A stretch of 64,000 nt of DNA. It comes from Meghimatium bilineatum (Eukaryota > Mollusca > Gastropoda > Stylommatophora > Philomycidae). Where the stretch lies: the NCBI GenBank assembly GCA_034231615.1, contig CM067299.1, positions 13,817,863 through 13,881,862 of the forward strand, given 5' to 3'. The translations under genes were made by a program, and so were the position numbers. Below, in pieces: positions 34,279 through 45,679 of this stretch; the first letter of the stretch is position 1, and the number at the start of each line of letters is the position of its first letter. Below the pieces are notes generated by a model, which searched no databases, was not told where the DNA came from, and saw only the letters and a program-made list of their open reading frames with translations.

Positions 34279-34383
34279 ATGACTGTTACTCAAAGTAACT
34301 GTGGGGTTAATGTCTCGAGTTGGACAGACTACTCCGCAGGGGGCTTTACCATGTATCTCTTGCAATCTCCAGGTGTGCTGCAG
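34279..34383 (+). CDS. possible exon of an unidentified gene
   Basis: A 105-bp open segment runs from TTTCAG|ATG to CTGCAG|GTAAGA, in phase 0 at both ends. It codes MTVTQSNCGVNVSSWTDYSA then GGFTMYLLQSPGVLQ. No family is recognised. The acceptor is embedded in the preceding repeat, so the fit may be chance. Confidence 0.25.
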
Positions 34384-35429
34384 GTAAGAGAGGGTAGATT
34401 CCCTCTCCTTGTGTGGCGACAGCTGATACCTGCACACTGATTGGTCACAGCTATGATCTGCACATTGAATTATCTACCTGTCAGCTGTCTTTTTTAAAAA
34501 ATATATACATGTGCCTGATCTCGATTTCTACTTGTCTGTTCAAACATCCTCTCATTTATCTCGTTATTTCTCAATGCTTCTATATATATGCGTGTATGTG
34601 TATATGTTTCTATATCTATCCAAGACCGTAGAGAATAAAGACCTCTGTACAGAAAGTAAGCAGGACTTAATTGCTTACGTGTTTGATTATTGTCGTGATT
34701 TTCGTTGGTTACTGTTTATATGCTTTGAATCGCATGCCACAATAACCAAAGGCTAACCAATAAAATTTCCAGACATAATCAAAATTGACTTTTCAGGTCA
34801 TGGTTACCTTTCGTACACAGGTCTTTATACTTTCTTCAGGTCACGACCTATCTATCTATATACTATTAGAAAGAATTTAACCTCCAATGTAGGAAAACAA
34901 TCCAAAAGGATTGACATTTTGGATGACACACTGGAAATTCGAGTGTTGAGAATAACACGGAACAAAATATGCAGATACACGGAAATAGGTAGAAGATTTA
35001 CAAATATATATAAACAAAACATACTAGCATCGATGTTGTTTTAAAAAAATAAATAGTAATATTTACTTAGTCAGGTCATCATAACTGCAATTAGAGAACG
35101 TTCATATGTTTTTTTAAAAAATATTCTATTCAATATTTCTTGATGCGCATGATAACAAACTGTTTCAGTTACGTGTTCCTGATTATTGTTCTCTGTTTTC
35201 TCTATAAATTTACTCTATATACATACCGGCACATCTGTATAGTTCGGCTCCATGGAAGCGACGTACAGGGCGCGTCTGTGACGGACAAGGTATTGTATTC
35301 GAATCCAGCCACAGAAAATGTTATATCTGGACTGTTTAGCAAGCACTGGAAAACTACTGAACGAATGTATATTGTTTAGAAACATAATACAGCCATAAAT
35401 GATGAGTTTATGGATATGCCCTGTATAGT
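34384..35429. other. no feature recognised
   Basis: AT-rich. The open frames at 34413-34756 and 35140-35379 have no recognisable domain. Confidence 0.5.
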
Positions 35430-36035
35430 TATGCATCTGTATAGCATCACGTTTGTGCACTTGAAACGTCTTTGTCATATGTATAGCATCTCGCTTGTGC
35501 ACTTGAAACGCCTTTTTCATCTGTATAGTATCTCGTTTGTGCACTTGAAACGTCTTTGTCATATGTAAAGTATCTCGTTTGTGCACTTGAAACGTCTTTG
35601 GCATATGTATAGTATCTCGCTTGTGCACTTGAAACGTCTTTGTCATATGTATAGTATCTCGCTTGTGCACTTGAAACGTCTTTTTCATCTGTATAGTATC
35701 TCGTTTGTGCACTTGAAACGTCTTTGTCATATGTAAAGTATCTCGTTTGTGCACTTGAAACGTCTTTGGCATATGTATAGTATCTCGCTTGTGCACTTGA
35801 AACGTCTTTGTCATATGTATAGTATCTCGCTTGTGCACTTGAAACGTCTTTTTCATCTGTATAGTATCTCGTTTGTGCACTTGAAACGTCTTTGTCATAT
35901 GTATAGTATCTCGTTTGTGCACTTGAAACGTCTTTGTCATATGTATAGTATCTCGCTTGTGCACTTGAAACGTCTTTGTCATCTGTATAGCATATCGCTT
36001 GTACAATTGAAACGTCTTTGTCACCTGAAAGCAGA
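35430..36035. repeat. 42-bp minisatellite, about 14 copies, with a four-unit higher-order repeat
   Basis: Units of TCGTTTGTGCACTTGAAACG and TCTTTGTCATATGTATAGTA. Variants TTTTCATCTG, CATATGTAAAG, TTGGCATATG and TTGTCATATG recur in this order, a 168-bp super-unit seen at least twice. The 42-bp period leaves long frames open on both strands (minus: TKTFQVHKRDTIHM). No start context, splice support or domain makes this a gene. Confidence 0.95.
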
Positions 36036-36419
36036 CATGACTTTCATATGATGGTGTCGTTAGTTTCACCGAAGCTATGGAAACACATCATCAGGGCAGC
36101 TCCCTTATTGGAGTGGGGGGGGGGGGTCTCCTGAAAAAATGTCGGACCTACGTTTAGGTGAAAAATTTGATGACATCTTTTGAAAAAATAGCTGGGTGGG
36201 GTGAGGGACGGTTGGAATTTTGGACCGCATTTCTGCACAGTTCCTAGTCTTAATAGTTATATTCCTATTTCCTACAAAGGACGGGTTTGAACCCTTAATT
36301 TACTGGCCTGCACACCATTGTCTATCACAGTGTATCGTGTTATCCAAGTGTGAAGTACATACATATCTGTGTGTGTCTGATAATATACTGTTAGAAATAA
36401 ACAAAATATGGCTGTACTT
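36036..36419. other. no gene recognised
   Basis: Includes a G run at 36115-36126. A minus-strand GGGTTCAAACCCGT B-box-like string near 36278-36291 is too isolated to call a tRNA-like element. Confidence 0.5.
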
Positions 36420-36860
36420 CAACAAAATGACAACTTCAACTTTCCTTGGAGCCTGTATTTTCCCAGTAGCAATTTATGGATGTGAATCCTGGAAATCAAC
36501 CAATTATAATGTGAGAAACAAAATTACAGTACTTGAAACATATTTTAGAAGAATCTTTACAATACAATGGAGAAAACATTTCACCTTGAGGAACATTCTG
36601 AGAGAATTAAAACCGTAAAACTAAACTGGCTAAACAACACGATTATCTCTAAAACACATATACAATATTTAGGTTAAATCAAACGATATATGAGCAAAGA
36701 AAAGTCTATAATGAAGAGGTTGAGTCCAGTACAACGAAAAACCGGTTGCACGAAGATGGACACAATATATAAAAGATACTCTGGCCATGACAACATGCCA
36801 CTTACAGAATCAAGAAATTAGCCAACGTTAAGCAGAAATTTCGAAAGGCTGTAATTGCTG
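36420..36860 (+). mobile_element. non-LTR retrotransposon C-terminal fragment
   Basis: Codes AIYGCESWKSTNYNVRNKIT, then LETYFRRIFTIQWRKHF and further broken-frame tail. The YGCESWKST string also occurs in the fragment at 40251-41285. Confidence 0.75.
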
Positions 36861-36888
36861 CTACATCCTGTCTAGGATATAGCATCTG

Positions 36889-36894
<6 letters not shown>

Positions 36895-36938
<44 letters not shown>
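36895..36938. repeat. (AT)n microsatellite
   Basis: About 22 AT dinucleotides. Confidence 0.95.
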
Positions 36939-36941
<3 letters not shown>

Positions 36942-37199
36942 TCAATTATTTCAATTCATGTGAGGCCTTCAACAACGTGTCATATCTTTTAATAAATCCA
37001 AAATATTTTATTTGTTTGATTTTTATTTCCCCTAATATGACTTTTTTCATAGCAGTGTCGTCAGAACCCATGTTTATTTTCGTGTCCTCTCATGTAGTTA
37101 ACGCTATTCTTTTATCTTTCAACATTTTGAGCATCAAATATGTCTTCTGTTTGTTCATTGTTCATGTTTGTGTTTGTGCCATGTCTGAATGAGTGAGTT

Positions 37200-38095
37200 T
37201 AGAGCATCAACAAGGAGCACTACGTTATGAAAATAATACATTGCTCAAATAAAAAAAACTTGAAAATTAGAACACATCTCAGCAGAGGCATCATAGTAAA
37301 GTCCTAAAAATCAAGACAAATCGGCCACAATATTACATATTGGTCAGATTATTTTATAATAATATGCACAAAGTGGCTGATAAAGCAAGCCTAATCAGGA
37401 CAAAATTGGTCTTCAAGTCAACACTTCCAAAACTCACATTATACATTTTACGAAATAAAACTTAAAAATTTCCCGCAGCAGAGAAACAATTCAAACTGTT
37501 GGTAACTTTTCCAATTTAGGGAGCAAGATGAAAGATCGAAATACAATTATTTCTACCAGACTTGCTGTGGCATCAAGTGCGTTCAACCACCTAACAAACA
37601 TTTGGAAATCAAAAAATAAATAAATATATAAATATACCAAGCTATAACCATTCAACTCCAATGTGGTATCCGTGTTTACATATGGTTGCGAAAGAAAATG
37701 ACAAACGCATTGGAAAAGTAAGAGTAAAACAAGTATCGGAGTTAAATAACTGGGTAGTATTTACACATAAAATGGAAGCCTTGATTGAGAGATAGAGACG
37801 AGATGTCAAAAAGCAAATACAGTAACATACCAACTGTCACCACCACTTCTTCATCCCAAGATCGAGATGGAAATTAAAAGACAAATAATTTACAGTATAT
37901 TTCTACCAACACTGTGTTACCAGTGCCAAACCTGGTCTCTCTCATCTTCACATTACAGATTCTGCGAGATGACATGCTTGAAGAAAGATGTAGGGGTCAC
38001 CAGGCTTGACTGATTACGAAATGTAGATATCAGGAAAATAATAGGCATAATACTTTGCACAGAAAACATAGGAAGGATGAAGATGCAGGGACACA
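37200..38095 (+). pseudogene. decayed non-LTR reverse transcriptase fragment
   Basis: Recoverable pieces are GNFSNLGSKMKDRNTI, RLAVASSAFNHLTNIWKSKN and, near the end, LLHPKIEMEIKRQIIYSIFL with a GVTRLD-LRNVDIRK tail. The middle piece aligns with VYLGSKITTDEDTNSK and IALASSAFNKLSNIW in the element at 40251. The end resembles 32625-32890, so two related copies may be joined. Many stops. Confidence 0.7.
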
Positions 38096-38099
38096 TATT

Positions 38100-38178
38100 C
38101 ATAGAAAGCTCAGTACTGTTTGTGTCAGTACTGTATGTGTCAGTACTGTATGTGTCAGTACTGTATGTGTCAGTACTG
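38100..38178. repeat. 15-bp repeat x 5
   Basis: Units of TGTCAGTACTGTATG. Confidence 0.9.
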
Positions 38179-38797
38179 AGAAGCTTCCAAAAACAGCAGC
38201 ATGTATTATGAAAACTGGACTTGCTGTGTAGACTGCAAACAAAAACTGTTCCATTTTGACTCGCATGTTATGTTCTACCCTGTTCAAAACTTCTAATATC
38301 CGCTCTAATCTGACTATTCTAGGCTGGACTGTCAACAGTTGTAGTTTCTCAAGCTTTTAGTCAATTCTGCAGTATATGAGAGATGTCTTCAAGTAATCCT
38401 TTAAGCGTTTCTTTTCTCCTGTTTGAACACTTATCTGCAGACAGTTCGCCGTAGAATAAAACTATACACATAAATAATAACATAAGGTGCTTTCAGCGTG
38501 ATTGTCAATAGCATTTGTGTTTTTACAAGCAATACAGTTTCTTCTGCATTTTATTATATTATGTAATAGTGACAAAATGTAGTATATTTTGTCATGAAAC
38601 GATAGAATGTTCTACATAAGGGGAAATGTTATGTTATGTTCCTCCAGGGCCATAGGCGGAGCATAGGGAAGAAACCATAGATTTCCATTTCTGTCTTTGT
38701 GTTGCCAGGTCTTTCAATAAGGGGAAATAAGATGATAAAAATATCCAGACCGATAATGCATTGCTTCCCTTGGTCTATAAACACACGCACACACATC

Positions 38798-38800
<3 letters not shown>
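38179..38800. other. no feature recognised
   Basis: Unique AT-rich sequence. Confidence 0.6.
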
Positions 38801-38801
<1 letters not shown>

Positions 38802-38872
<71 letters not shown>

Positions 38873-38897
38873 GTCTATCTATCTATCTATCTATCTA

Positions 38898-38938
<41 letters not shown>
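38802..38938. repeat. compound (TCTA)n / (TCTG)n microsatellite
   Basis: A long TCTA tract with one TCTG interruption, a block of about seven TCTG, then TCTA again. Confidence 0.97.
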
Positions 38939-38964
38939 ACTCTGTATCTCTTGTTTTACCTTGC

Positions 38965-39025
38965 GGCGTCAAGAGTAGAAGAGTTCTCTGGAGAAGGCCT
39001 TCTTGTGTGCTATTTGTAAGCTTGT
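38965..39025 (+). repeat. dispersed repeat family C, short copy
   Basis: GAAGAGTTCTCTGGAGAAGG followed by a TGTGTGC end. It matches the reversed copy at 7735-7795. Confidence 0.5.
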
Positions 39026-39039
39026 TCCTGTGGCTTCTT

Positions 39040-40250
39040 TGATTTATGGTATCCATCTTTTACATGGTCTGCTTCTGTCTTTATAGCTTTTATGTCTGTT
39101 TGTCATTGTCATCGTTGACATGCTGTCTTTTGGTAGTCTGGAAGCGTGTAAAAACCACTTGATCGGTTGTCTTTTCATGTGTTCCAATACTGGTATTGTT
39201 TTGATTATCTGTCTGTTATCGTTTCTAATGTTATCTCTTAATGACACTCCAAGTATTGTTTGTAGACATGCCATTTCTGCTGTCACTATTTTTCTTTTGT
39301 CTTATGCTGTTATTGTCCAGATTTGATACTCGTAGCACAGTTATGGGATAATACTAGTCTTGTATAATGCAAATTTAGTGTCTATGTTTAAATTTGTGTT
39401 CTTAAAATACATGTCATCTGTCCTAGGTTCTGGTATGTTTTGTTGCATCTATTTTTGTATCTCGCACTGTTTTCCCCTTCATTTATCCTTTCTTCGTCTT
39501 TCTGTCCATAATATTCTTAGTACCTTTCTATAATATTTCTTTTCCATTGCCGATATTTTCTATTCCATTGCGGAGGTCATTTCTCACGTCTCACAATTAT
39601 ATATTGCAACTGGAAAATATATTTTTTAGTAGTTCTTACTATGTTTTTCTGTTTGTCTCTTACTATAGATTTTTCATCTGTGATTTTTTTTGTATGGCCA
39701 ATGCTAATCTGTCTGATTTCTGCAAAGCAATCTCCTGTGGTGTTGATGGTTGACCCGAGATATTCAAAGTTGCTGACATTTTCTAGTTGTTCTTTGTCAA
39801 TGACTTGTAGGTGTAATTTTATCTTTGCTGATATGCATTATTTTTGTATTCTCTTACATTAGCAAAAGATTGTGTGCATTGCTAGAATATTTAACTGACA
39901 CCATCACGAGTTGGAGCTGTTCATAACGTGGGTCATCTTCTACATTTTGTATGATATTTTCTGCCTATATGTTGAACAGGTGTGGTAAGAGAATGTATCC
40001 CTGACTGACTCCTTTTTTGAACCGCTAACAAGTCAGATGTTTCTCCCTCGAGACGGACAGAAGCATGTTGTCCTGTTAAAGCATTTTAGTGAGCAATACA
40101 AGATGGTATATGAAGCCCATATCATAAGAAAGTCAATCAGTTCCTTTTTTGCCAAGTTTAGCATATAGGGCGGATGTCATAGTTCTCTATATATGTCGGT
40201 CAGTTGTCAGGTATTGCAGGTCTTGTGCATTTATGCCTGTTGATTTTAAT
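39040..40250 (-). pseudogene. non-LTR reverse transcriptase fragment, C-terminal region
   Basis: The minus strand carries GVSLRDNIRNDNRQIIKTIP, then LEHMKRQPIKWFLHASRLPK and RSRPCKRWIP. Upstream pieces resemble linker and palm regions with frameshifts. It differs from the adjoining element at 40251, so this is a second truncated copy lying head to tail with it, or one nested in the other. Confidence 0.65.
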
Positions 40251-41285
40251 TCATTCATAAATGTTCTTCTGAGCGTTGTTTTTGGTCTGCCCTGTTTTCT
40301 TTCCCGTCTGGTGTCCACATGAAGGCTTGTTGTGGAATTATGTTTTCCTTTATTCTATGTATGTGGCCGATGCATGTCCAGCGGAGTTTTCTGATGATGT
40401 TCGTCGCATGTTCTTGTTTTGTCTCCTCTCTTAGTATGTCGTTTGATTTGAAGTCTTTCCAATTAGTATTTGTGATTTTTCTGAAGTATCTATTCTCGAA
40501 GGCAACTAACTTACTATCAATTATTGCGGTAGATTTCCAACTTTCACATCCATATGTCAATGATGGAATCACACTTGCATTGAAATGTCGCAGTTTGATG
40601 TGTTTACTTGCGATCTTCGTTCTCCAGATGTTTGAGAGTTTGTTAAAGGCGCTGGAGGCGAGAGCGATTCGAGTCTTGATTTTTGAGTTGGTATCCTCGT
40701 CTGTTGTTATCTTGCTTCCCAAATATACAAATTTTGAAACGTTGTCTAGTATATTATCATCTAGTTTAATTGATTCTGTCAGGCCGATAAAGTTCATGAT
40801 TTTAGTTTTATGCGTGTTTATTTGACGGCCTATCTGCTGTGCAAAATATTTGAGTCTTTCTGTGTTTTTTTCTTGGAAATCTTGGTGTGTTGAACTCAGG
40901 AGAGCAATATCATCTGCGAAGGTTAGATCTTCCAGGGTCTTGTTGTTTACCCAATTGATTCCTAGCTGTGTTTGGCCTGTGCATTTTCTCATCACCCAGT
41001 CAATCGCGATGCAAAACTGTATTGGGGGCAAAACACATCCTTGTTTTACTCCCGCTGTTACTGGGAACCAGCTGGAAAAACCACTTTCTGTTCTTACACA
41101 GCAAGCCATCTCGGAGTAAAAAGATTATATGATATATTGATGTATTTCGTAGGGATGCCGTAAAGCGTAAGAATTTTCCAGAGAGATGGTCTGTGAAGAC
41201 TATCGAAAGCCTTCTGGAAATCTACAAAATAAATAAGAAAGCCTTCTCCATAATTTCTGGTGTGTTACGCAGTTAAATACATTGG
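40251..41285 (-). pseudogene. non-LTR retrotransposon reverse transcriptase, best-preserved fragment
   Basis: A 284-codon minus-strand frame (41109 to 40255) carries SGFSSWFPVTAGVKQGCVLP at about residues 9-28, the polymerase motif FADD at 64-67, KTKIMNF, VYLGSKITTDEDTNSKIKTR, IALASSAFNKLSNIW, YGCESWKST, RYFRKI and LRWTCIGHIHR. Upstream of 41109, after a frameshift, FVDFQKAFDSLHRPSLWKIL supplies the first catalytic aspartate block. So palm and thumb are nearly complete, but the fingers, the endonuclease and the 3' tail are missing. LINE-type, clade not determined. The most recently active-looking element here, yet frameshifted. Confidence 0.88.
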
Positions 41286-41864
41286 AGTAGTTCATGAAAC
41301 AGCTGTATATGTCTGTATTGAACTCTGCATTTCTCTATTATAATTCTCATATTAAAGATGTGATCCCTAGTACATATGTTCTGTACATACACCTGCCTGA
41401 AGTATACAGATTTCTCTGTCCATATTACCTAGTACACATTCAGAATGTAATGAATGCTTCGTTTGCATTCAGGAATATATTAACGCGTTACTGTGAGACC
41501 GGCTTTCTAACTATTCAACTACTCATTCTAAATACATATTGTCATCTGAAGGAAACAAGTCCAGTGAATTGTTCAGCTTGGAGCTAAGATTTAATTGGAC
41601 AGTTCTGGACAGCTGCAAGCAAATGGGCTTTTTTTATCAGATGATTCCCGTTGAATCAGGAAATGATACCCTGGAGCTGTGACCAAGTGGACGGGACATT
41701 CACAGACAAGTATAATTAACTCCTGATGTCTTGAACACTTCTTGTATTCTCTTTTAATTTCAACGAAAGTTAATCCATCTCGCATTCATCCTCTTCTTCC
41801 TTGTTCATTTTTTAACTTTTGCAGGTTAACTTAATGTATTCCAGAGCACAAATTGCGTTGTGTC
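41286..41864. other. no feature recognised
   Basis: AT-rich. A 97-codon + frame at 41294-41587 has no domain. Confidence 0.5.
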
Positions 41865-42065
41865 ATGGCTTATAGCTAAGCTGCGATATCTGCGCTTTTC
41901 AGTCTGACACATTCTACTTCAGCATGGTCTATGAATCACTTTGACCCCCCTATGGTATGGGACCGCCAATTGCACACCCAAAATAAAACCTCTTTAGTCG
42001 CCTCTTACGCCATGCCTGGCAAATAACAACATTGCTATTCGTTTCTCCCTTTTAGGCCCTAAAAC
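41865..42065 (-). repeat. dispersed repeat family A, 5' half
   Basis: Contains GCTGCGATATCTGCGCTTTT, TATGGGACCGCCAATTGCAC and CGCCTCTTACGCCATGCCTG. It matches 7895, 9383 and, reversed, 42690. Confidence 0.65.
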
Positions 42066-42214
42066 ACGCATTCACAATGTGTTATTCATTTCATTTACTT
42101 TCTTTACTTTATATAATTGTTTCCTATTGGTCCTCACTGTCTTTCTTCCCAAAATATTGTTCGGATCTTCTCCAATCTACACCTCATTCTGCTGTAAAAA
42201 TAAACATGTAATTT

Positions 42215-42530
42215 TCAAGGATGCCAGAAAAATGGATGTGGAGCTGTTGAAAGAGTCAAATGCGAGGTAGAGCTTAATCAATAATATAAGACAAAGACCA
42301 TCTTAATTTTTTGTGTGGCTATCTTATGAGGCAAGAAGGTTTGGAGAACATAGTCTCAATATAAATTATTGAAGACAAAAGAGACAGAGGTCGACAACGT
42401 GAAAAAATATTGGGCAGTTCAACAATCTGGCACGACATAATCAATAAACTAGTGATAGAGAGTTGTGGAGATTGATACTCGCCTACGCCATCCGGCACAA
42501 CACCTGATGATGATGAATCTTCACGGAACA
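42215..42530 (+). mobile_element. non-LTR retrotransposon 3' fragment
   Basis: Broken frames give MDVELLKESNAR, SLINNIRQRP, a FFVWLSYEARRFGE remnant of the FLGHVMRREGLE block, then DKRDRGRQREKILGSS. It ends in the shared 3' sequence with GATACTCGCCTACGCCATCC and a GATGAT tail. Confidence 0.7.
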
Positions 42531-42689
42531 CACACATCACTCCGCATAAATATTAGTAAGGAACCATCAATACCTACGCTTAAAATCTAGCAGTGTTCGG
42601 TATAGCACATTTGAATATGTTCATACATCATTGTATAATCAATAATACAGCGTCCGTACTTGGAATGGCTTGCCTAAATTTAAACAAAC

Positions 42690-42985
42690 CACCGTGTGAT
42701 GCCGGGGCCAAGAGGGCAGCAAAGAATAGCATCGCTGTTTACCTTTCATGCATGTCGTAAGAGGCGACTAAGGAGGTTATGGGATGACGTTGGCTATCCC
42801 ATCCCAAATGTAATTGTTCCATATTTGGGTTTGTGACCCAAAGCCATGATGAAGTCAGATGTGTCAGGCCGAAAGGTGGTGATATCGCAGCAATGATGTA
42901 AACCATGACAGAACGCATTCCGTTCTCCGGACTACATCCTGCTAATATGTAAGGGCTTGAGAACGAACGCCGAAGAAGAAGATGA
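42690..42985 (+). repeat. dispersed repeat family A, most complete copy
   Basis: About 295 bp, in order: GGCAGCAAAGAATAGCATCG, CATGCATGTCGTAAGAGGCG, GGCTATCCCATCCC, GTGTCAGGCCGAAAGG, CGGACTACATCCTGC and a tail with GAGAACGAACGCCGAAGAAG. Six other partial copies lie in this window in both orientations, splitting into 5' and 3' halves. It behaves as a short retroposon with a GAA tail. No coding content. Confidence 0.7.
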
Positions 42986-43074
42986 ACTTTTTAAAGTGGA
43001 TTTTTAGCTACAAATTCCAACATCCCTTCTACGTCACGATACGCATATGATTAAGTACAAACTCATACACGTTC

Positions 43075-43545
43075 GATTTGATTTATATGTAAATGAACGA
43101 ATTAATGATATAATAAATCGGACGCTAATAAACTATTTGATTTATATGTAAGTGAACGAATTAATAATACAATAATTCGGACGCTAATAAACTATTTGAT
43201 TTATATGTAAGTGAACGAATTAATGATAGAATAATTCGAACGCTAATAAACTATTTGATTTATATGTAAGTGAACGAATTAATGATAGAATAATTCGAAC
43301 GCTAATAAACTATTTGATGTATATGTAAGTGAACGAATTAATTATATAATAATTCGAACGCTAATAAACTATTTGATGTATATGTAAGTGAACGAATTAA
43401 TGATAGAATAATTCGAACGCTAATAAACTATTTGATTTATATGTAAGTGAACGAATTAATGATAGAATAATTCGAACGCTAATAAACTATTTGATTTATA
43501 TGTAAGTGAACGAATTAATGATAGAATAATTCGGACGCTAATAAA
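43075..43545. repeat. 60-bp minisatellite, 8 copies
   Basis: Units of CTATTTGATTTATATGTAAG, TGAACGAATTAATGATAGAA and TAATTCGAACGCTAATAAA, nearly identical. On the + strand seven of eight units contain GTAAGTG. On the minus strand the array begins about 30 bp after the donor of the candidate exon at 43571-43664. Confidence 0.96.
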
Positions 43546-43570
43546 CTTTTTAAACTTGTAATATTCTTAC

Positions 43571-43664
43571 AGTTAACGCTATATCTGTCTACATTAGAAT
43601 CGGCTGTATCTTCAAGTAATTTGTGCAAGTGTTTCCGCTCACTTTTTTTTTTAGCCTCAGACAT
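43571..43664 (-). CDS. possible first coding exon of an unidentified gene
   Basis: The minus strand reads ATG at 43664-43662, then MSEAKKKSERKHLHKLLEDT and ADSNVDRYSVN, ending at a consensus donor AACT|GTAAGA. Highly charged, helix-prone peptide. The frame stays open upstream, so it could be internal instead. No partner exons were identified. Confidence 0.3.
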
Positions 43665-43794
43665 ATTTTTACTCGCCTTTATCAATCCAGAGGCCTGAAT
43701 GATCAATGGATAGTTAGTTAACTGGCTTCTTATTCGTGTTGTCCAAAGTTCGATTTTCCAGTTCACATCACCAGACGCTTTACATGTGCCTTTA

Positions 43795-44013
<219 letters not shown>

Positions 44014-44033
44014 AAGTGACGTGTCCTTTGCAG

Positions 44034-44140
44034 AACGTTGTCCTCACTTTCACTCTGTAAGCCTCACAATTCTGTGCGAGCTGCCCAGCTTCTTCCAGTA
44101 TCATACTCAGAAGTTCTTCGATGCCTCTGAAGACGACTAA
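44034..44140 (+). CDS. possible terminal exon of an unidentified gene
   Basis: After TGTCCTTTGCAG (acceptor ending 44033) the frame codes RCPHFHSVSLTILCELPSFF then QYHTQKFFDASEDD and TAA, entering in phase with one base from an upstream exon. The helical pattern with FFQYHTQKFF vaguely recalls BAR-domain helices, but this is only an impression. The upstream exon was not found. Confidence 0.3.
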
Positions 44141-44157
44141 CACAAAATGAGTGCAAG

Positions 44158-44281
44158 ATCTTCTCGGAAAGTAAAGGATGTAGGTGTTAGGCTGACAGCA
44201 TCTCGGAAAGTAAAGGATGTAGGTGTTAGGCTGACAGCATCTCGGAAAGTAAAGGATGTAGGTGTTAGGCTGACAGCATCG
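44158..44281. repeat. 39-bp repeat x 3
   Basis: Three perfect units of TCTCGGAAAGTAAAGGATGT plus AGGTGTTAGGCTGACAGCA. Lies just after the candidate terminal exon. Confidence 0.95.
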
Positions 44282-45679
44282 CCCCTATTTTTGCAATTTT
44301 CACGAAACCTTCTTTCTTCTCCTTTTTTTCTCAAACTCCTACAGACAAGCAGGATGCAGTCCGGAAATGGATTACATTATTTCAAAGTTTACATTATGGT
44401 TGCAACACCTGCGCCTGATACACACATTAGCATGACGTCTTGGTTACTTTGACCTCCAATTGGATGGGATATTTTACTCTCCCCTCACCTCCCAAAAAAA
44501 TTTTAAAATATTTTTAAATCATGTGTCTCTTATTAACGTTCGTAGCAAGAATCATTGCTGCTATTCTTTGTTCACCTTATGAGGTCTGTAGATGACAAAC
44601 CTACAATATCTCCTGATGCACAGCTAGAGCTTGTGACTATTAAAGGTTTTACTGTGTTCTCCCTCATTTATAAACTCCTGCTGGCTTATCGGGAATAATC
44701 TTTCTAAAATGACTATTTGACTTTTACCGTGATTTTCATTGGTCAAATTGTGCATACTTTTTGTTGACGCTCAGTGAAAATCACGGTAAAAGTAAATGAG
44801 TCACCAATGATCATTAAAAGTAAATGATCATTTTCAATTTAGCCCACAATCTTTAATGTCGTTGGACACGGTTGTACTTAAAATAATAGGTTTCCAGCGG
44901 CTTAAGGTAAGCGGGGATATCTAGATGCAAGGAAATAATGCAGATTTTCCAAAGTTCTTGGGATGAGTTCGGAGTCATCCATTGAAACTGACGCTTGAGA
45001 ACTATTCCCATTTTTTCTTCCATTGGTTTCCGACACAAAGTACATAAAATGACCAATGAAATTCGCAAGAAAATTCAAATTGCATGCTTTAAGAAGGATG
45101 ATTCCCAATAAGCTTAAAGAACTTTTTTGTCAAAGTACTCGACCTCAATGCCCTCATTCTACCTGGACTGAGTGTGCGGTAGTGAGAGTAATAAAATACG
45201 CGCGCGTGCGTGCTTGTTTGTGGGTAGTAGGCGATATTTCGTGTGCGTGACTATGTCGGATAGCAAAAACACAGTGTCGCTCGCTGTTGATGCTTTCCCC
45301 CCACCGACTTCTAAGCTCATTCATTGAGTATTAAAGAAAAGCCTGATCACAACGAATTGCTGAAACTGCAATAGTTCATTCCTACACTTGACTTTTCCAG
45401 TACGCTTGATTATATATGTTGCCTAGCTACAGGCGTCATAATGTGAAACAGTATGGTTATCTATGTGTCTATTGTTCCGTAACTGATTTTTCGTTAAAGC
45501 TGTGTCATTTAAATATATATATATAATGTGTTGTTATGATATTACACGTATCTTGTGACGGAATTTGTCAAGGAGTCGCGTTGGTGATACTTTCAGAGTG
45601 AATAGGCGATCGTCTACGGTGTACTGGCAATACGATTAGACGTGTTAATGGTTACTTAATAAATTATCAATACTTGAAT
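44282..45679. other. no gene recognised; holds one inverted repeat
   Basis: Apart from the hairpin at 44715-44797 nothing is recognised. Confidence 0.5.
44715..44797. mobile_element. short inverted repeat, possible MITE remnant
   Basis: ATTTGACTTTTACCGTGATT at the left pairs with AATCACGGTAAAAGTAAAT at the right. The arms are about 24 bp with one unpaired base and a loop of about 35 bp. No clear target duplication is seen. Confidence 0.5.

Noticed and set aside
35215..36069. 284-codon minus-strand frame with TKTFQVHKRDTIHM repeats
   Set aside because: It is a translation of the 42-bp minisatellite. The other strand is equally open.
42220..42266. Possible exon DARKMDVELLKESNAR with splice-like borders
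   Set aside because: The peptide continues in broken frame into the SLINNIRQRP and tail blocks of a LINE fragment, so it is better explained as part of that element.
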